In this document: positions 1 to 11,100 of the stretch, in pieces
Layout of the letters: each line of letters begins with the position of its first letter
How positions within the stretch are numbered: position 1 is the stretch's first letter
Assembly: GCA_051453625.1 (NCBI GenBank)
Contig: JBOZIK010000001.1
Coordinates: forward strand, 82,850,175-82,904,310
DNA length: 54,136 nucleotides
Source: Welwitschia mirabilis
Taxonomy: Eukaryota; Gnetophyta; Gnetopsida; Welwitschiales
Reading direction: 5' to 3'
Position numbers and translations under genes: made by a program
Notes under the pieces: generated by a model
The model's database searches: none
Told to the model about the DNA's origin: nothing
What the model saw: only the letters and a program-made list of their open reading frames with translations

Positions 1-330
1 AATCCTGAAAAGTAAAGTGATCATGTGGAAGTACTGCTAAATAAAAATGAGTCTATAAAATAAGCAATACCTCTAATGACACCAGGGACATCACTGATCT
101 CATAGCCTCGAACTACAATTTTATTCTTACCATGATGATGGAAGTTCAACCATGGTCAGAGGAGTAAGGACCTGCACAGCATGGCCAACTAACCCCCCAG
201 TAAAGTTCCCACAGCTACCATATCACACTACCAAAGGTACCTCTCAAGAATATTTGCCCTGGTGCACTTGTGGTAGGACATCATGAGGGCCATATTATAA
301 GATATAACATGAAAGGGGATAGCCTGAATT

Positions 331-343
331 ATTTTTTTCTTTA

Positions 344-374
<31 letters not shown>

Positions 375-409
375 CTTTTTCTTTTTCTTTTTCTTTTTCT
401 TTTTCTTTT
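331..409. repeat. Pyrimidine microsatellite (CTTTT/CTTTTT)n
   Basis: A near-continuous run of CTTTT and CTTTTT units. The matching place in the second copy (about 2501-2535) holds only a short, irregular T/C tract, so the repeat expanded after the two copies separated. A lysine-rich minus-strand ORF across it is an artefact of the repeat. Confidence 0.9.
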
Positions 410-949
410 GATACATAAAGTCCACATGACAAAATACTCATAAAGATAAACGTGAAGTGAGGAGATAAATAACAAGAAAGAACATGTTAAAACAACTGAT
501 TACTCACACCATTAAAAGAAAATAAAAGAATCAAGACATCTTACTTCAAAATGAATTTCATAGACATATCAATATCTAAAGACTGGGTGAAGTCAATCTT
601 ATCATTGAAAATTCCCAAGAAAAATATTTACTAATCATGATATCTTCATAAAGTAAAACATTAGTCAAGTTAAAGATATTCAACTGATAGTATGATGTTT
701 GCCAAAGAAATTGGCTATAGAAGAATTTAAATAATGATAGGGGAAAAATTCCAACACAAGTGCTTCTATCATGTTTAAGGTTAATCAAGAGATATGTCAA
801 GGATTCTTAACCTTTTATCCATTTACTTCTGAATTCCTAAGTATTCAAGTTGGAAATTTTAACATAGCCATTTAAAATGTACTTTTTCTAAAAGATAAAA
901 ACCTAATTATTGAGAAGTTAAACTAGTTATCTAAAAAGTACACTTAAGT

Positions 950-2062
950 ATAATATTTTTCAGAAAAATAAGGGCCAAACCAAATAGAAACCAATTGATA
1001 AAACATAAAGGGTATACAATTATTTCAAAGTAAAATCAATTAGAGATAGAGAAAGTAAAATGATAAAACTTTGAGAGCATAAATTTTAGAGTCTAAATAA
1101 GAAATAAAGAAGTAATAGATTTCATTGATAAGTAATCTCTTATGAATATAGTGTAAAGTATGAGTATCATTAAATAATTCATTCAAGGTACTACTCATAG
1201 AATGGATTCAAGAAATCTTTAAGGGCGTTTGAGAATGTTTCATAAGATGAAGAAACTCCTTAAGATTTAACTCTAAATATGGATTACTATTAAGAAGATA
1301 AGGCTTTCCCCAATGTAATATTCCAATATATTCCAAGTTAAAATTTTAAAAAGAATAATCATTAAAAGCATAAGGTATGGTAAACTTGATATAAAAAGGA
1401 TGAATGTTACTTTAAGGATTATATAAAGCTCTAAAAGGAAGAGTTTGAGAGACAAAAGAAATAGACTCTTCAAAGTTATAGGTATTATGAGAGCCAAGGA
1501 AAGGAACATAGCCTTGAGAATTATATGAAGGTGTAATTGGAAGGGATGGAGAAAGATTATCATTATCAAGTTTATGAGGTAATGTAAGGGTGAAAATAGA
1601 AATGGAATGGTGAGTGAAAGGAAGGATGTAATTTGTAGTTGAAGTGAATGTATAGATTGAAAAAATATAGAAGTATGAGTGGAATGAATAAGTATATTCT
1701 CTATTAAATTGGAATAAATCTCTAAGGGTCCTTTATTTCTTTTAATTTCTTCACTAGTATCCATGTCATTATGTAGTTTGATTGTACTTTTATCTTTATT
1801 GGTTGTAACTATATCTTCCTTCTCTTGTTGAAGATTACTTTCACTCTCTAAATAATTGGATTCATTAAAAATATTATCACGAGAAATAATAGCATTATAT
1901 TCATCATTAATTAAAAGGTTTTTAGTTTTCTCATGATTGGATTCCTCATTTTGATTCTCTAATAGAAGATGAATGGCAGGGATATAATCTAATATCTTAA
2001 CATCATCTTCTAATAAGTGGTCATCTTCATTCCAATTATTAACATGTTGAGTTGTATTATTA
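950..2062 (-). pseudogene. Unidentified conserved reading frame of family A, copy 1
   Basis: I do not recognise this protein. Read on the minus strand, the part next to the gap is acidic and Asn/Glu-rich (for example LLLENQNEESNHEK, then DEYNAIISRDNIFNESNYLE). Downstream, in the frame that the copies share, come GYVPFLGSHNTYNFEESISF, GKPYLLNSNPYLELNLKEFL and ISWIHSMSSTLNELFNDTHT, then NEIYYFFISYLDSKIYALKV, and it ends near WFGPYF. The same blocks occur in the copies at 3090-4660, 12105-13720 and 35075-36330. Interruptions are mostly single stops at expected Gln codons. A longer hydrophobic ORF in another frame (1273-1764) is not the conserved one. The gene lies at the gag position of an LTR element, but no zinc knuckle or capsid motif was seen. 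Confidence 0.6.
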
Positions 2063-2162
2063 NNNNNNNNNNNNNNNNNNNNNNNNNNNNNNNNNNNNNN
2101 NNNNNNNNNNNNNNNNNNNNNNNNNNNNNNNNNNNNNNNNNNNNNNNNNNNNNNNNNNNNNN
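2063..2162. other. Assembly gap (100 N)
   Basis: Exactly 100 N, so the true size is probably unknown. It separates the two direct copies of family A internal sequence, which makes their apparent spacing unreliable. Confidence 0.99.
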
Positions 2163-3089
2163 AGAATCCAAAAAGGTAAAGTGATCATGTGGAAGTACTA
2201 TAAAGAAATAAAAATGAGTCTAGAAAACAAACAATGCCTTTAATGATAATAGGGACACCACCGATATCATAGCCTCTAACTGTAATTTTATTCTTACCAT
2301 GATGAGGGGAGTGCAACCACTATTAGAGGAGTAAGGACTCACACAACATGGCCAACTGACCCCTTAGTAGAGTTGCTACAACTACCATATTGCACTGCCA
2401 AAGGCTCCTCTTAGGAATATTTTCCCTAGTGTGCTTGCAGTAGAACATCATGAGGGCCATATTTTAAGATATAACATGAAAGGGCATGATCTGAATTATT
2501 TTTTTCTTTTCTTCTCTTTTCTTTTCTTATTCTTTGGATACCTAAATTTCACATGACCAAATACTCATAAAGATAAAAGTGAAGTAAGGAGATAAATAAC
2601 AAGGAATAACATGCTAAAACAATTAATTACTTACACCATTAAAAGAAAATAGAAGAATTAAAACATATTCCTTCAAAATGAAGTTCATAGACATATGAAT
2701 GTCTAAAGACTAGATGAAATAAATCTTATCATTAAAAATTCCCAAGTAAAATATTTACTAATCATGATAACTTCATAAAGAAAAACATTAGTCAAGTTAA
2801 AAATGTTCAAGCAATAGTATGACATTTACCAAAAAAATAAGCTAAAAAAAATTTAGATAATGATAGGAAAAAGTTCCAACAAAAGTTCTTTTATCATGTT
2901 CAAGGTTAATCAATAGATATTTTAATAATCTTTTAACCTTTTATCCATTAACTTAAGAATTACTTAAGTGTTTAGATTGAAAAGTTTCAACATAGCCATT
3001 TAAAATGTACTTTTTTAGAAAGATAAGAACCTAATTATTGAGAATTTCAATTAGTTATGTAAAAAGTACACTCAGGTATTATATTTTTC

Positions 3090-4660
3090 AAAAAAATAAG
3101 GGCCAAATCAAATAGAAACCAATTGATGAAACATAAGAGGTACGCAATCATTATGAAGTAAAATGAATTGGATATAAGAAAAGTAAAATGAAAAAAATTT
3201 GAGAGCACAAATTTCAAATTCTAAATAAGAGATAAAAAGTGACAAATTTCATTAATAAATAATCTCTCATGAAGACAATGTAAAGAATGAGTATCATTAT
3301 ATAATTCATTTAAGGTACTACTCATAAAAAGGATCCAAGAAATCTTTAAGAGCTTTTGAAAATGTTTTATAAGATGAAGGAGCTCCTTAAGATTTAATTG
3401 AAAGTAGGGATTACCATCAAGAAGATAAGGCTTTCCCTAATGTAAAATTTCAAGATATTCCAAGTCAAACTCTTGAAAAGAAGAATCACTAAAATCATAA
3501 GGTATAGTAGAATTGGGAGAAAAAGAATAAATGTTAATTTAAGGATCACCTGGATGTTTAAAAGAAAGAGATTGAGAAATAAGAAAAATAGACTTTTCAA
3601 AGTGATGGATGTTATGAGAGTTAAGAAAAGGAACATGGTCTTGAAAATTATATGGAGGTATAATTAGAAGAGATAGAGACAAGTTATCATTATCAAGATT
3701 ATAAAATAATGTGAAGTTCGAAGTAAAAGTGGAATGAGGAGTAAAGGAAGGGATGTAATTTGAAATTGTACATGAATGCATAGATGGAAGAATGTAGAAA
3801 TATGGGTAGAATAAACAAGTCTATTCTCTATGCAATTTGAATGAATATCTATAGGTCCTTCATTGATTCCAAGTTCTTCATTAGCATTCATGTCATTAGT
3901 TAGTTGGATTATACTTTCATCTTCATTGGTTGTAACTATATCTTTCTTATCTTGTTAAATAATACTTTTACTCTCTAAATAATTGGATTCATTACAAAGA
4001 TTATTAAGAGAAATAAGAGAATTATATTCATCATTAATTGAAAGGTTTTCATTTTTCTCATGATTGGATTCCTCATCTTGATTGTCTAGCAATAAATGAA
4101 TGGAAGGAATATAATTTAATATCTTAATATCATCCTCTAATAAGTGGTTATCTTCATCCTAATTGTTGAAATGTTGAGTTATGTTATTATTATCTTTCTT
4201 TTTTTTATCTCTTAACAATTTGAAAGAAAAAACCATCATCATCAGTAATTTCTAAGTTATCTTCATTTTCCTTAAAGTAGGATGGAGTGGAATAGTTGTG
4301 AGGATGTTATGTTGTCAAAGATCCTTTAATATGTAATAGGTTTTGTTGAAAGATTTTAACTAATCTTTCTAAGTTTTTATTGGTATTTTCTTAGGTTTTC
4401 ATCATTTCACCAATAATTTATCCTAATGAATCTTTTTCTTCTTCATAGTAGTTTATGGAAGATGGTTATTCTTGGTAGTAAAGCATGGAACATGATTGGG
4501 ATTAAAAAAGATAATTTCAAGAGGTTTGTCTGAGGTGGAATCCCTAAAATATGTTAAATCTTCATCATTATCTTGATATGAGGTTTGAAAAGAAGAGAGA
4601 AAAGAATAATTAGGTTAAAAAAAGAATGGGCCCAATCCCTATTTTTAACATGGTTTTATG
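3090..4660 (-). pseudogene. Unidentified conserved reading frame of family A, copy 2
   Basis: This is the best view of the whole ancestral reading frame, about 1.5 kb. In order on the minus strand: a start-proximal block with YQDNDEDLTYFRDSTSDKPL; a putative coiled coil around ENTNKNLERLVKIFQQNLL; HPHNYST and KENEDNLEITDDDG; the acidic Asn/Glu-rich block; then LDNDNLSLSLLIIPPYN, GKPYLLDGNPYFQLNLKELL, ISWILFMSSTLNELYNDTHS and LHERLFINEICHF. Single stops (usually for Gln) and frameshifts break it. The position directly after leader and PBS is where gag normally lies. The family is unknown to me; a divergent gag is the simplest reading, and a lineage-specific extra ORF is the alternative. Confidence 0.6.
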
Positions 4661-4699
4661 ATGGTCTCCCTCATTTGGCAAATATTTCTTAAAGTGTTT

Positions 4700-5560
4700 T
4701 CTTACCAATGTCCTCATCATTTTGCAAGTTTCTTCTCCTTTTAAAAAGAAGTTCTACAATAGTTTTTCTATTATGATTCAATAAAACAAGAAATAAGAAT
4801 AGAATAAAAGAGTCTAGATTCAAAGTAATAATGAAGATAGGTACATAATAAAGGTCAAGGTTCTTAGATGGTTTATCATTTGCTATTTCTTAACACTCAA
4901 AGGATGTGAAATCATTATTGCAAATTAACTATACAGAGAAAAGAAAATCTAATTCTAAGATAAAAAAATGAAATTCTAGAATTTATGTACCTATGTTGTG
5001 TATGCCTAGATTTTTATCTGAAGCCAAATAATTCTTGAATTTTCTGTTAATCTAGTTCTTTACTAGCTGATAGTTTGTCTTTCTCCTAGAATTCCTTGTA
5101 TGCTTTCATCCACAAATAGTAAACAAAAATTAGAATCATATGCAATGAACTATTGTCCACCTTATCATGAGGACGATGGGTAAGATGATAATCACAAAAA
5201 AACTGAATTCTAAAAACAACAGAACTCTAAAAACTATAGAAAGAAAATTACTAAAGCTAAGACTATCATCCTTACTGTCGTGTGGATGATGAATAGGACA
5301 ATAGTTTTAGTAAACTTTAAACAGCAAAAAAATTGCAAAAATAGAAACTAAATTCAAAATTTCAAAACTATCGTACCCTATGTCATCTAGATGATAGAGA
5401 GAATGATAGGATACCTAAAGATTATAGAAATCAAAATTTTGCAAATTAAGTGTACCTTAAAATACACTAGAAATATAGCATTAATTCAAATAAATAACCC
5501 GAACAAAAAGATTTAAGATACTTATTTGATTAATGACAATCCTCTTATCTCCTTGTAGCC
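4700..5560 (-). other. Family A 5' leader, non-coding
   Basis: No sustained coding frame is seen on either strand. Notable are repeated imperfect dyads of the type ATCATCC...GGATGAT and TATCATGAGGACGATGGGT (about 5160-5190, 5265-5310 and 5370-5420). The same motif class recurs in the LTRs. Confidence 0.5.
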
Positions 5561-5561
5561 T

Positions 5562-5579
5562 TTCTCAGTAATGGCGCCA
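5562..5579 (-). promoter_or_regulatory. Primer-binding site, tRNA-Asp-like
   Basis: The minus strand reads TGGCGCCATTACTGAGAA three bases after the LTR end. The plant tRNA-Asp 3' end predicts TGGCGCCGTTGCCGGGGA. The first seven bases match exactly and most of the other differences are transitions. Athila-lineage elements are known for tRNA-Asp priming. Confidence 0.8.
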
Positions 5580-6343
5580 AAATGTTGTAGTGCAAATTTA
5601 TGCAATCTTGAAGTCCTTTAGATAAACCTATAAATCATATAACTTGCAAAAAGACACATGCCAGTATAAATGGGAGTTCACCCAAATGTCATAATCCCAA
5701 TGAAGGCACTAGGCTCAGAGTTAGAGAATTGACTTCTAAAAGTAGTTTTTGGTATTTTATCTTTTACTTAATTGAAAGTAAATAGTAAAGTAAATACAAT
5801 GCAAGATGGATGAATATGAAATGCAAGTGAATAGAAATGAGAATGAGATTCTACTTAGATCCTAATCCTTCTATCACAAAGACCAGCTTCTAGCCTTTCT
5901 GTTGTAAAGACTATCCTTTCTATAATTTACATCAATCAAGAAAAGTATCTACTAATTCTTAATTAATATAAACTATTAGATCTACTAAGTAGAATATGCA
6001 ATATGCAATATGAATGAAATAGAAATGTAATGTAAACTTACTACTAATCAAGGTCAACCTTAACAAATGTTACCCTCATGATCTAAATAAATCCAAGCTT
6101 ATCACTAATTAAGATCAACTTAAATCATAATGAACATTTACATAATTAAAAAGAAAGAGTAATTGTATTAATCAAAAGAAATTTACATCCACTTATAATA
6201 GAATAATAGCTCCTCAATGGAAGAGCATAGCCTAACACAAAGGAAACCCCTTTCTATAATTATTAGATGGACCTCCTACCTTTAAGCTCCCATCAGAAGC
6301 ATATCCAGTACAAAAGATGGTTGAAATTAAAGGAGGGACGGAG

Positions 6344-6351
6344 TATTTATA
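6344..6351 (-). promoter_or_regulatory. LTR TATA box, first duplicate
   Basis: The minus strand reads TATAAATA just upstream, in the element direction, of CTCCGTCCCTCC. The motif is conserved at the same place in the other family A LTRs in the window, apart from the one at 7642-9001. Confidence 0.65.
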
Positions 6352-6938
6352 GTNNNNNNNNNNAAGCTAGACGTTGGTGAATAAAACCCTAAGAGCCTAC
6401 ATGGGTTGCTTGACCCCATTTATAACAATATTTATTATGGATATGTAAAAAAAGTTCTCATCTTGTGCATCGTCCACACAACAGTGGGGATGATGCCATC
6501 TTCTTACCTTGGGTTGTGTGCTTATATGATACCATTAGCCCTGTGGGTTGTGATCGCATGTTACTCATGAGCTTGTCCTATCTGTCATTCAAACAACATG
6601 GTAAATGATGCTCTGTCATCATGTGCTACTGTCAGTGCCTTAGCCTTTGTCCATATAATAAGCTGTCATCCCCTATGTCATGGGGATGAGAGTGGGGACG
6701 ATACTTTTCCCAAACTTTTTAAGTAGAATAATTACATAATTGAAATGAAAGAGTAATTGTATTAATCAAAAGAAATTTACATCCACTTATAATAGAATAA
6801 CAGCTCCTCAATGGAAGAGACACAGCCTAACACTAAGGAAACCCCTTTCTATAACTATTAGATGGACCTCCTATCTTTAAGCTCCCATCAGAAGCATATC
6901 AAGTATAAAAGATGGTTGAAATTGAAGGAGGGAAGGGG

Positions 6939-6946
6939 TATTTATA
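6939..6946 (-). promoter_or_regulatory. LTR TATA box, second duplicate
   Basis: Second copy of the same minus-strand TATAAATA, created by the 594-bp duplication. This LTR therefore has two candidate core promoters. Confidence 0.65.
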
Positions 6947-7537
6947 GTTTACAATGAACTATAATCTAGACGTTAGTGAATAAAACCCTAATAGCCCACA
7001 TGAGTTGCTTGACTCTATTTACAACAGTATTTATTATGGATATGTAAAAAAAGTTGTCATCTTGTGCATCGTCCACACAATAGTGGGGATGATGCCATCT
7101 TCTTGCCTTGGGTTATGTGCTTATATGATACCATTAGCCCTGTTGGTTGTGATCGCATGTTACTCATGAGGTTATCCTATCTGTTATCCAAACAACATGG
7201 TAAATGATTCTCTGTCATCATGTGCTACTGTCAGTGCCTTAGCATTTGTCCATATAATAAGCTGTCATCTCCTATGTCATGGGGATGAGAGTGGGAACGA
7301 CACTCTTCCCAAACTTTTTGAGTACAATAAATTGGTTTTCTTAACCTTTAGTTCTCCTTTAATATAGTAAGTATCAGATCATGCCTGAATTGCCTCTAAT
7401 TAAGCTAAGAATTACATGTTTTCATGATTATCTTGTCATCTATCCATAATTAGTAGAATTATATCTAAACCTATATAAATGTCCTAAAAAAGTACTGCAA
7501 ATACACCATCAAATTCCTACAAATTAGCATCGTAACA

Positions 7538-7641
7538 ATAATCAACTTAAACCATAAGGGACATAAATATAATTGTAGTTAATAAAGCAATTAAATTTGA
7601 TTATGAAACTTTTACATCCACTTATAACAAAGTAACAACAC
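7538..7641 (-). mobile_element. Family A LTR fragment (left part of a split LTR)
   Basis: It matches the middle of a family A LTR (compare about 8145-8245): ATCAACTTAAACCATAAGGGAC, then TTTTACATCCACTTATAACA. It stops at AACAC, where the next element starts. The continuation of the same LTR resumes at 16183 after the same AACAC. Confidence 0.8.
7637..7641. repeat. Target-site duplication AACAC, left copy
   Basis: AACAC directly precedes the LTR starting at 7642 and occurs again directly after the LTR ending at 16182. Five base pairs is the usual duplication length for LTR retrotransposons. The interrupted LTR is continuous across it. Confidence 0.8.
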
Positions 7642-9001
7642 TGTTGCAATGTGAATTTATGCAATATTTAAGAGTTTTAGAGAAAACTTATAAATCAAAA
7701 TACTTGTAAAACACATACTATAGTATAGATGAGAGTTAACTCAAATGCTGTAATTCCAACAAAGGCTTTAGGATTAGAGTAAGAGAATTTATTCCCAAAG
7801 GTAGTTTTGATCTTTTATCTTTAACTAAATAGAAGTAAATAGTAATGTAAAATGCTATGCATAGGTAAATGAAAATGAAATGACATGGATGAAATGTAAA
7901 TAAGATTAATTCTACTTAGATCCTAATTCTCCCATCATAAGAACTAGCTCTCTATAATTCAAATTAGTTAAGAAGAATTCTTACTCATTCCTAATCAACA
8001 CAAATTATGAGATAAGCCAAATAGAATGTGGAAAATGAAATATGAATTAAAATGAAATAATAATTCAAACCTAAAATAACCAAGTTAACCTTAACAAAGG
8101 TTGTTCTTATGATCTAAATAAATTACATAATTGTCACTAGACTATAACCAACTTAAATCATAAGGGGCATAAACATCATTTGAGTAAAAAGAGTATTTAA
8201 ATTGATCATAGAACTTTACATCCACTTACAACAAAGTAGTAGCACCTCAATGGCAGAGAATCAGCCTAGCACTAAGAGAATTTCTCTCTGTAGCTACTAA
8301 ATGGACCTCTTATCCATTAATCTTCTATAACATGTAAATCAAGTACAAAATATGAATTACATATGAGGATAAGGAAGGTACTTATAGTTTTATATTAAAA
8401 GTTATAGAACTATAACTATAGAAGTTGGACAAAAAGTCCTAGTAGACCAAGTAGGATACATGACCTCATTACAAAATAATTCAACCCCTCTTATACAAAA
8501 TAGTTATTATCTTTACTGTCCTTGAAATAACACTGGGGATGATACCCCATAATAATAAATAAATCATCAGTTTTTAGTGTCATAATTGGTCTTATAGTTG
8601 GCTATAACTGTATTGTCATTTCTTAAGTTATGAAAACAACAATGGAGACAACATCTCCTTAGAAAAGGTGCTTCATTGACTTTAAGCTCTACTTTAAATC
8701 ATTATTGCAATAGGCTAATATAGTGTTATTGTCCTATTTGTTGTTGGTACGACAGTGAAAACAACATCCTTTCAAAGCTTTCCAGCTGAAGTAAATTAGT
8801 CTCCTTCATTATTGACCTTCCTTCAACACATTAGGTATTAGAAGATGCCTAAAATACCTTCAAATATGTCAAGAATTATGTGTTCCCATGATTATCTCAT
8901 TATCTCTTCCTAATCATTAGTATTACATCTAAATCTATGTAAATGTTCTTCAAAAGTACTCCAAATACACCATCAAATTCCTATAAATTAGCATCACAAC
9001 A
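7642..9001 (-). mobile_element. Family A LTR, low-coordinate (3') copy
   Basis: Starts TGTTGCAATGTGAATTTATG and ends AAATTAGCATCACAACA on the plus strand. No PBS lies on the low side, so this is the 3' LTR of the nested unit. The TATA position reads TACTTATA here, one change from the family consensus. Towards its high side, the minus strand offers a purine-rich stretch (GAAAGAAGGAATAG) that may be the polypurine tract. Confidence 0.8.
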
Positions 9002-9367
9002 CAATGAAAGATACTATTCCTTCTTTCAGTGATACCCAAACTGACCCTTTTTTTCCTTTCTTTAGCTTTATGTTTCTTTTCTTTTTCTTTCTAGTGATTG
9101 GTACTAGCCTTTCTAGTATTATCCTAAATTGGTCTATTTTTTTAAAGGTTTTTTGAATTTTCTAAATTGTTTTTTGCAGGCCTAACATTTGTTGCAAGTT
9201 TCTTTGAAGTTAACAAAGCTTTAAAACTTTTTAAAGAAATTCTACTTAAACTTTATGATTGTATTGCATTCTTTTCTTTTTTAGTACATTTTTTACATTT
9301 CTATATGCATATAAAAATTTTATTCACATTCATTGTTCATCATATATACTTTATTTCATTGCATTCA
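9002..9367 (-). other. Probable 3' end of an element interior, pyrimidine-rich on plus strand
   Basis: AT-rich and, on the minus strand, purine-rich, leading to CAGTTTGGGTATCACTGAAA and GAAAGAAGGAATAG next to the LTR. No coding similarity was seen. Small plus-strand ORFs here run into an N gap and are not supported. Confidence 0.35.
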
Positions 9368-9467
9368 NNNNNNNNNNNNNNNNNNNNNNNNNNNNNNNNN
9401 NNNNNNNNNNNNNNNNNNNNNNNNNNNNNNNNNNNNNNNNNNNNNNNNNNNNNNNNNNNNNNNNNNN
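9368..9467. other. Assembly gap (100 N)
   Basis: 100 N. It truncates an LTR end piece on its right, so the interior of the nested element cannot be fully resolved. Confidence 0.99.
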
Positions 9468-9700
9468 TCCATAACTCTCCAACTAAAGAAAATTAGCCTC
9501 CTTCATCATTAATCTTCCTCTAATATACAAAATACTAGAACATGCCTGAAATGCCTCCAAATATGCTAAGAATTACATGTTTCCATAATCATCTTGTTGA
9601 TTCTTCATAGTTATAAGAATTGCATCCAAACCTATATAAATATCTTATAAAAGTATTCCAAATATACCATCAAATTTCTACAAATTGGCTTCATAAGATA
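9468..9700 (-). mobile_element. Family A LTR end fragment
   Basis: Matches the last 230 bp or so of the LTRs at 5583 and 7642: CTCCAACTAAAGAAAATTAG, TAAGAATTACATG, ATCAAATTTCTACAAATTGG. It ends near CTTCATAAGATA and is followed by sequence unlike that after the LTR at 9001. It marks a third LTR inside the nested unit. Confidence 0.65.
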
Positions 9701-11100
9701 GTCCTCTACTTAGCCTTGTCAGTGCTTAACAAAGTGAGGGATTAACTATATTATGAGATAATTTGACTAAAATAATCAACAACTAGAAAAATTGAATTTG
9801 AGTTTAATTTTATCATGCAAGAATAGACATCAAAAACTCATTAACTGATACAACTACTAATTTATTCATAATCCCCCTACTTAAACACATCATAATAGAA
9901 TGAATGAATGTCATACAAATAAATAAATGATAAAATGTATTGATGATAATTTAGGAACTGATAATGTATATGAATAAGTAATGCTAAAAATTATGTGTAA
10001 AACTTACATAGTGATAACCTAAAAAAATAATGCATGAAACATTCATTGATGTTTTCTACAAGAATAAACTAAAAGATTAATGATAGCATTTCTTTCCTTT
10101 AGATGATCTAAAACATAACTTCTAGAAATTCAGTGAGTGTGCTATTCTAGTCCTAAAAAATATATGTCATGTAAGCTAAAAAATAATCCTTTTAAATTTA
10201 AAATTTTTTCTTAATATCTCAGAAGAATCTCAAAGAAGAATCCTATTCCCCCTCCCCCCTTCCCTCCCCTAAGAGGTAAAGCAGGATGTCCTAGATTATA
10301 ATAGAGCAAAAGGATGTTTTTCATCCTATCTGTTATGCAGATAATAGACATGAGATGATAGTATTCAATGAGATGTTTGGACAAATTGAAAAAATCTGAA
10401 AAATTCTGAAAGAAGGTAAGAAATCAAAAAGTAGAAGAAAAACTAGAAAGAATGTTAAAAGTAAAGAATCATTCTAAAAAACATGATCATGGGGAAAGAA
10501 ACTTATGAGAACAAAATAGTGCATTAAGTAAAAGAAAGAAATGTGCAAAATGACTTCTCAAATATATTCCAAACTCAATGAGTATTCAAAATTTTGTAAG
10601 TGAATGTATACAAAACTAAAAAGAAATGGAAAAACAGTAGCATAAAATAAAAGTAACAAATCAATCAAAGTGAAAGAAAGGCATGAAATTAAAGTGCTTA
10701 AAACAAAAAAAATCCTTATAAATAAAAACTAGGATAAAAAAAATATAACTAAAAAACTACCAAATGATTAAGTCATAATTATTGTATGGAAAAAGATATG
10801 TAAATGACTTTGAAAATTCCAAATAAAAAAACTAAGAAAAACAAAATGAAAATGGACAACTAGAAATACGAAGAAGATTGTTTACCCATCCAAAATTCCA
10901 CCCTAGTAAAGTCCCTTGTAGAAATTATAAAATCACCTAATAATAATGCATTACATAATGTAAAAACTCATAAAGTTCCACTGGAATAGGTAATGATTAT
11001 GATGAAACCAAGTATAACTAATGTTTTTCATCAAGGAATGATAAGATCAAAAGCTGCTTATAAATGAATTCATTTACTCATACTTCAAAAAAATAAAAAA
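9701..11100 (-). other. Family A internal stretch, no clear coding
   Basis: A-rich on the plus strand, with no sustained frame on either strand. On the minus strand a AAGTAGGGGGATTATG motif occurs at about 9880-9900, of the internal polypurine kind known near the 3' end of Athila-type elements. A very G-rich tract lies at 10248-10269. Confidence 0.4.
10248..10269 (-). other. Potential G-quadruplex tract
   Basis: The minus strand carries four G runs of 4, 4-6 and 5 bases separated by one or two bases (plus strand CCCCCTCCCCCCTTCCCTCCCC, read in short blocks). This meets the usual four-run rule for G-quadruplex formation and stands out sharply in AT-rich surroundings. It could also serve as a polypurine tract. 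Confidence 0.6.

Larger units (their letters stand above)
1..2062 (-). mobile_element. Family A LTR element, internal region copy 1 (partial)
   Basis: This stretch is collinear with 2163-4190: both start with the same GTGATCATGTGGAAGTACT segment, share the CATCATGAGGGCCATATT segment, and run in the same order to AACATGTTGAGTT or its equivalent. The orientation is set by the related copies, where the LTR and primer-binding site lie on the high-coordinate side, so the element reads on the minus strand. The LTR of this copy is not visible: the left end is cut by the window and the right end by an assembly gap. It therefore forms a direct repeat of about 2.16 kb with the next copy. Either a real tandem arrangement or a scaffolding duplicate could explain this. 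It contains the decayed reading frame described at 950-2062. Confidence 0.75.
2163..5582 (-). mobile_element. Family A LTR element, internal region copy 2 with PBS end
   Basis: The internal region runs on the minus strand from the primer-binding site at 5562-5579 towards lower coordinates. In element order it holds a leader (about 5560-4700), the unassigned gag-position reading frame (about 4660-3090) and a stretch without clear coding that ends in the segment shared with copy 1. No aspartic protease, reverse transcriptase, RNase H or integrase motif was seen in any frame, and its low-coordinate end is the assembly gap. Absence of pol could mean a nonautonomous element or simply loss at the gap. 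Confidence 0.75.
6138..7328. repeat. 594-bp tandem duplication inside the LTR
   Basis: TTACATAAT at 6138 and again at 6732 start two near-identical blocks. Both run through the shared ATTTACATCCACTTATAATA, TGGACCTCCTA, TATTTATAGT, CATCGTCCACACAA and CCCAAACTTTTT segments. The first block holds a 10-N gap at 6354-6363 where the second has continuous sequence, so a small assembly error in one copy is possible. Confidence 0.9.
5583..7537 (-). mobile_element. Family A 5' LTR with internal tandem duplication
   Basis: On the plus strand it starts TGTTGTAGTGCAAATT and ends TTAGCATCGTAACA, so the minus-strand LTR has TGTT...AACA inverted ends. The PBS lies immediately on its low side, which makes it the 5' LTR of a minus-strand element. 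Its length of 1955 bp is 594 bp more than its relatives because of a tandem duplication; without it the LTR is about 1.36 kb. Both duplicate halves carry a minus-strand TATAAATA. The five bases after the LTR end, ATAAT (7538-7542), would be one target duplication; its partner lies outside the window. Confidence 0.8.

Noticed and set aside
228-425. Lysine-rich minus-strand ORF
   Set aside because: Produced by the CTTTT/CTTTTT microsatellite at 331-409.
1273-1764. 163-residue minus-strand ORF rich in Leu/Ile/Phe, looking like a membrane protein
   Set aside because: Its downstream, hydrophobic part is in a different frame from the one conserved in the other family A copies; the hydrophobicity comes from AT-rich codons.
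9167-9496. Plus-strand ORFs next to a gap
   Set aside because: They cross the 100-N gap and show only AT-driven hydrophobic residues.
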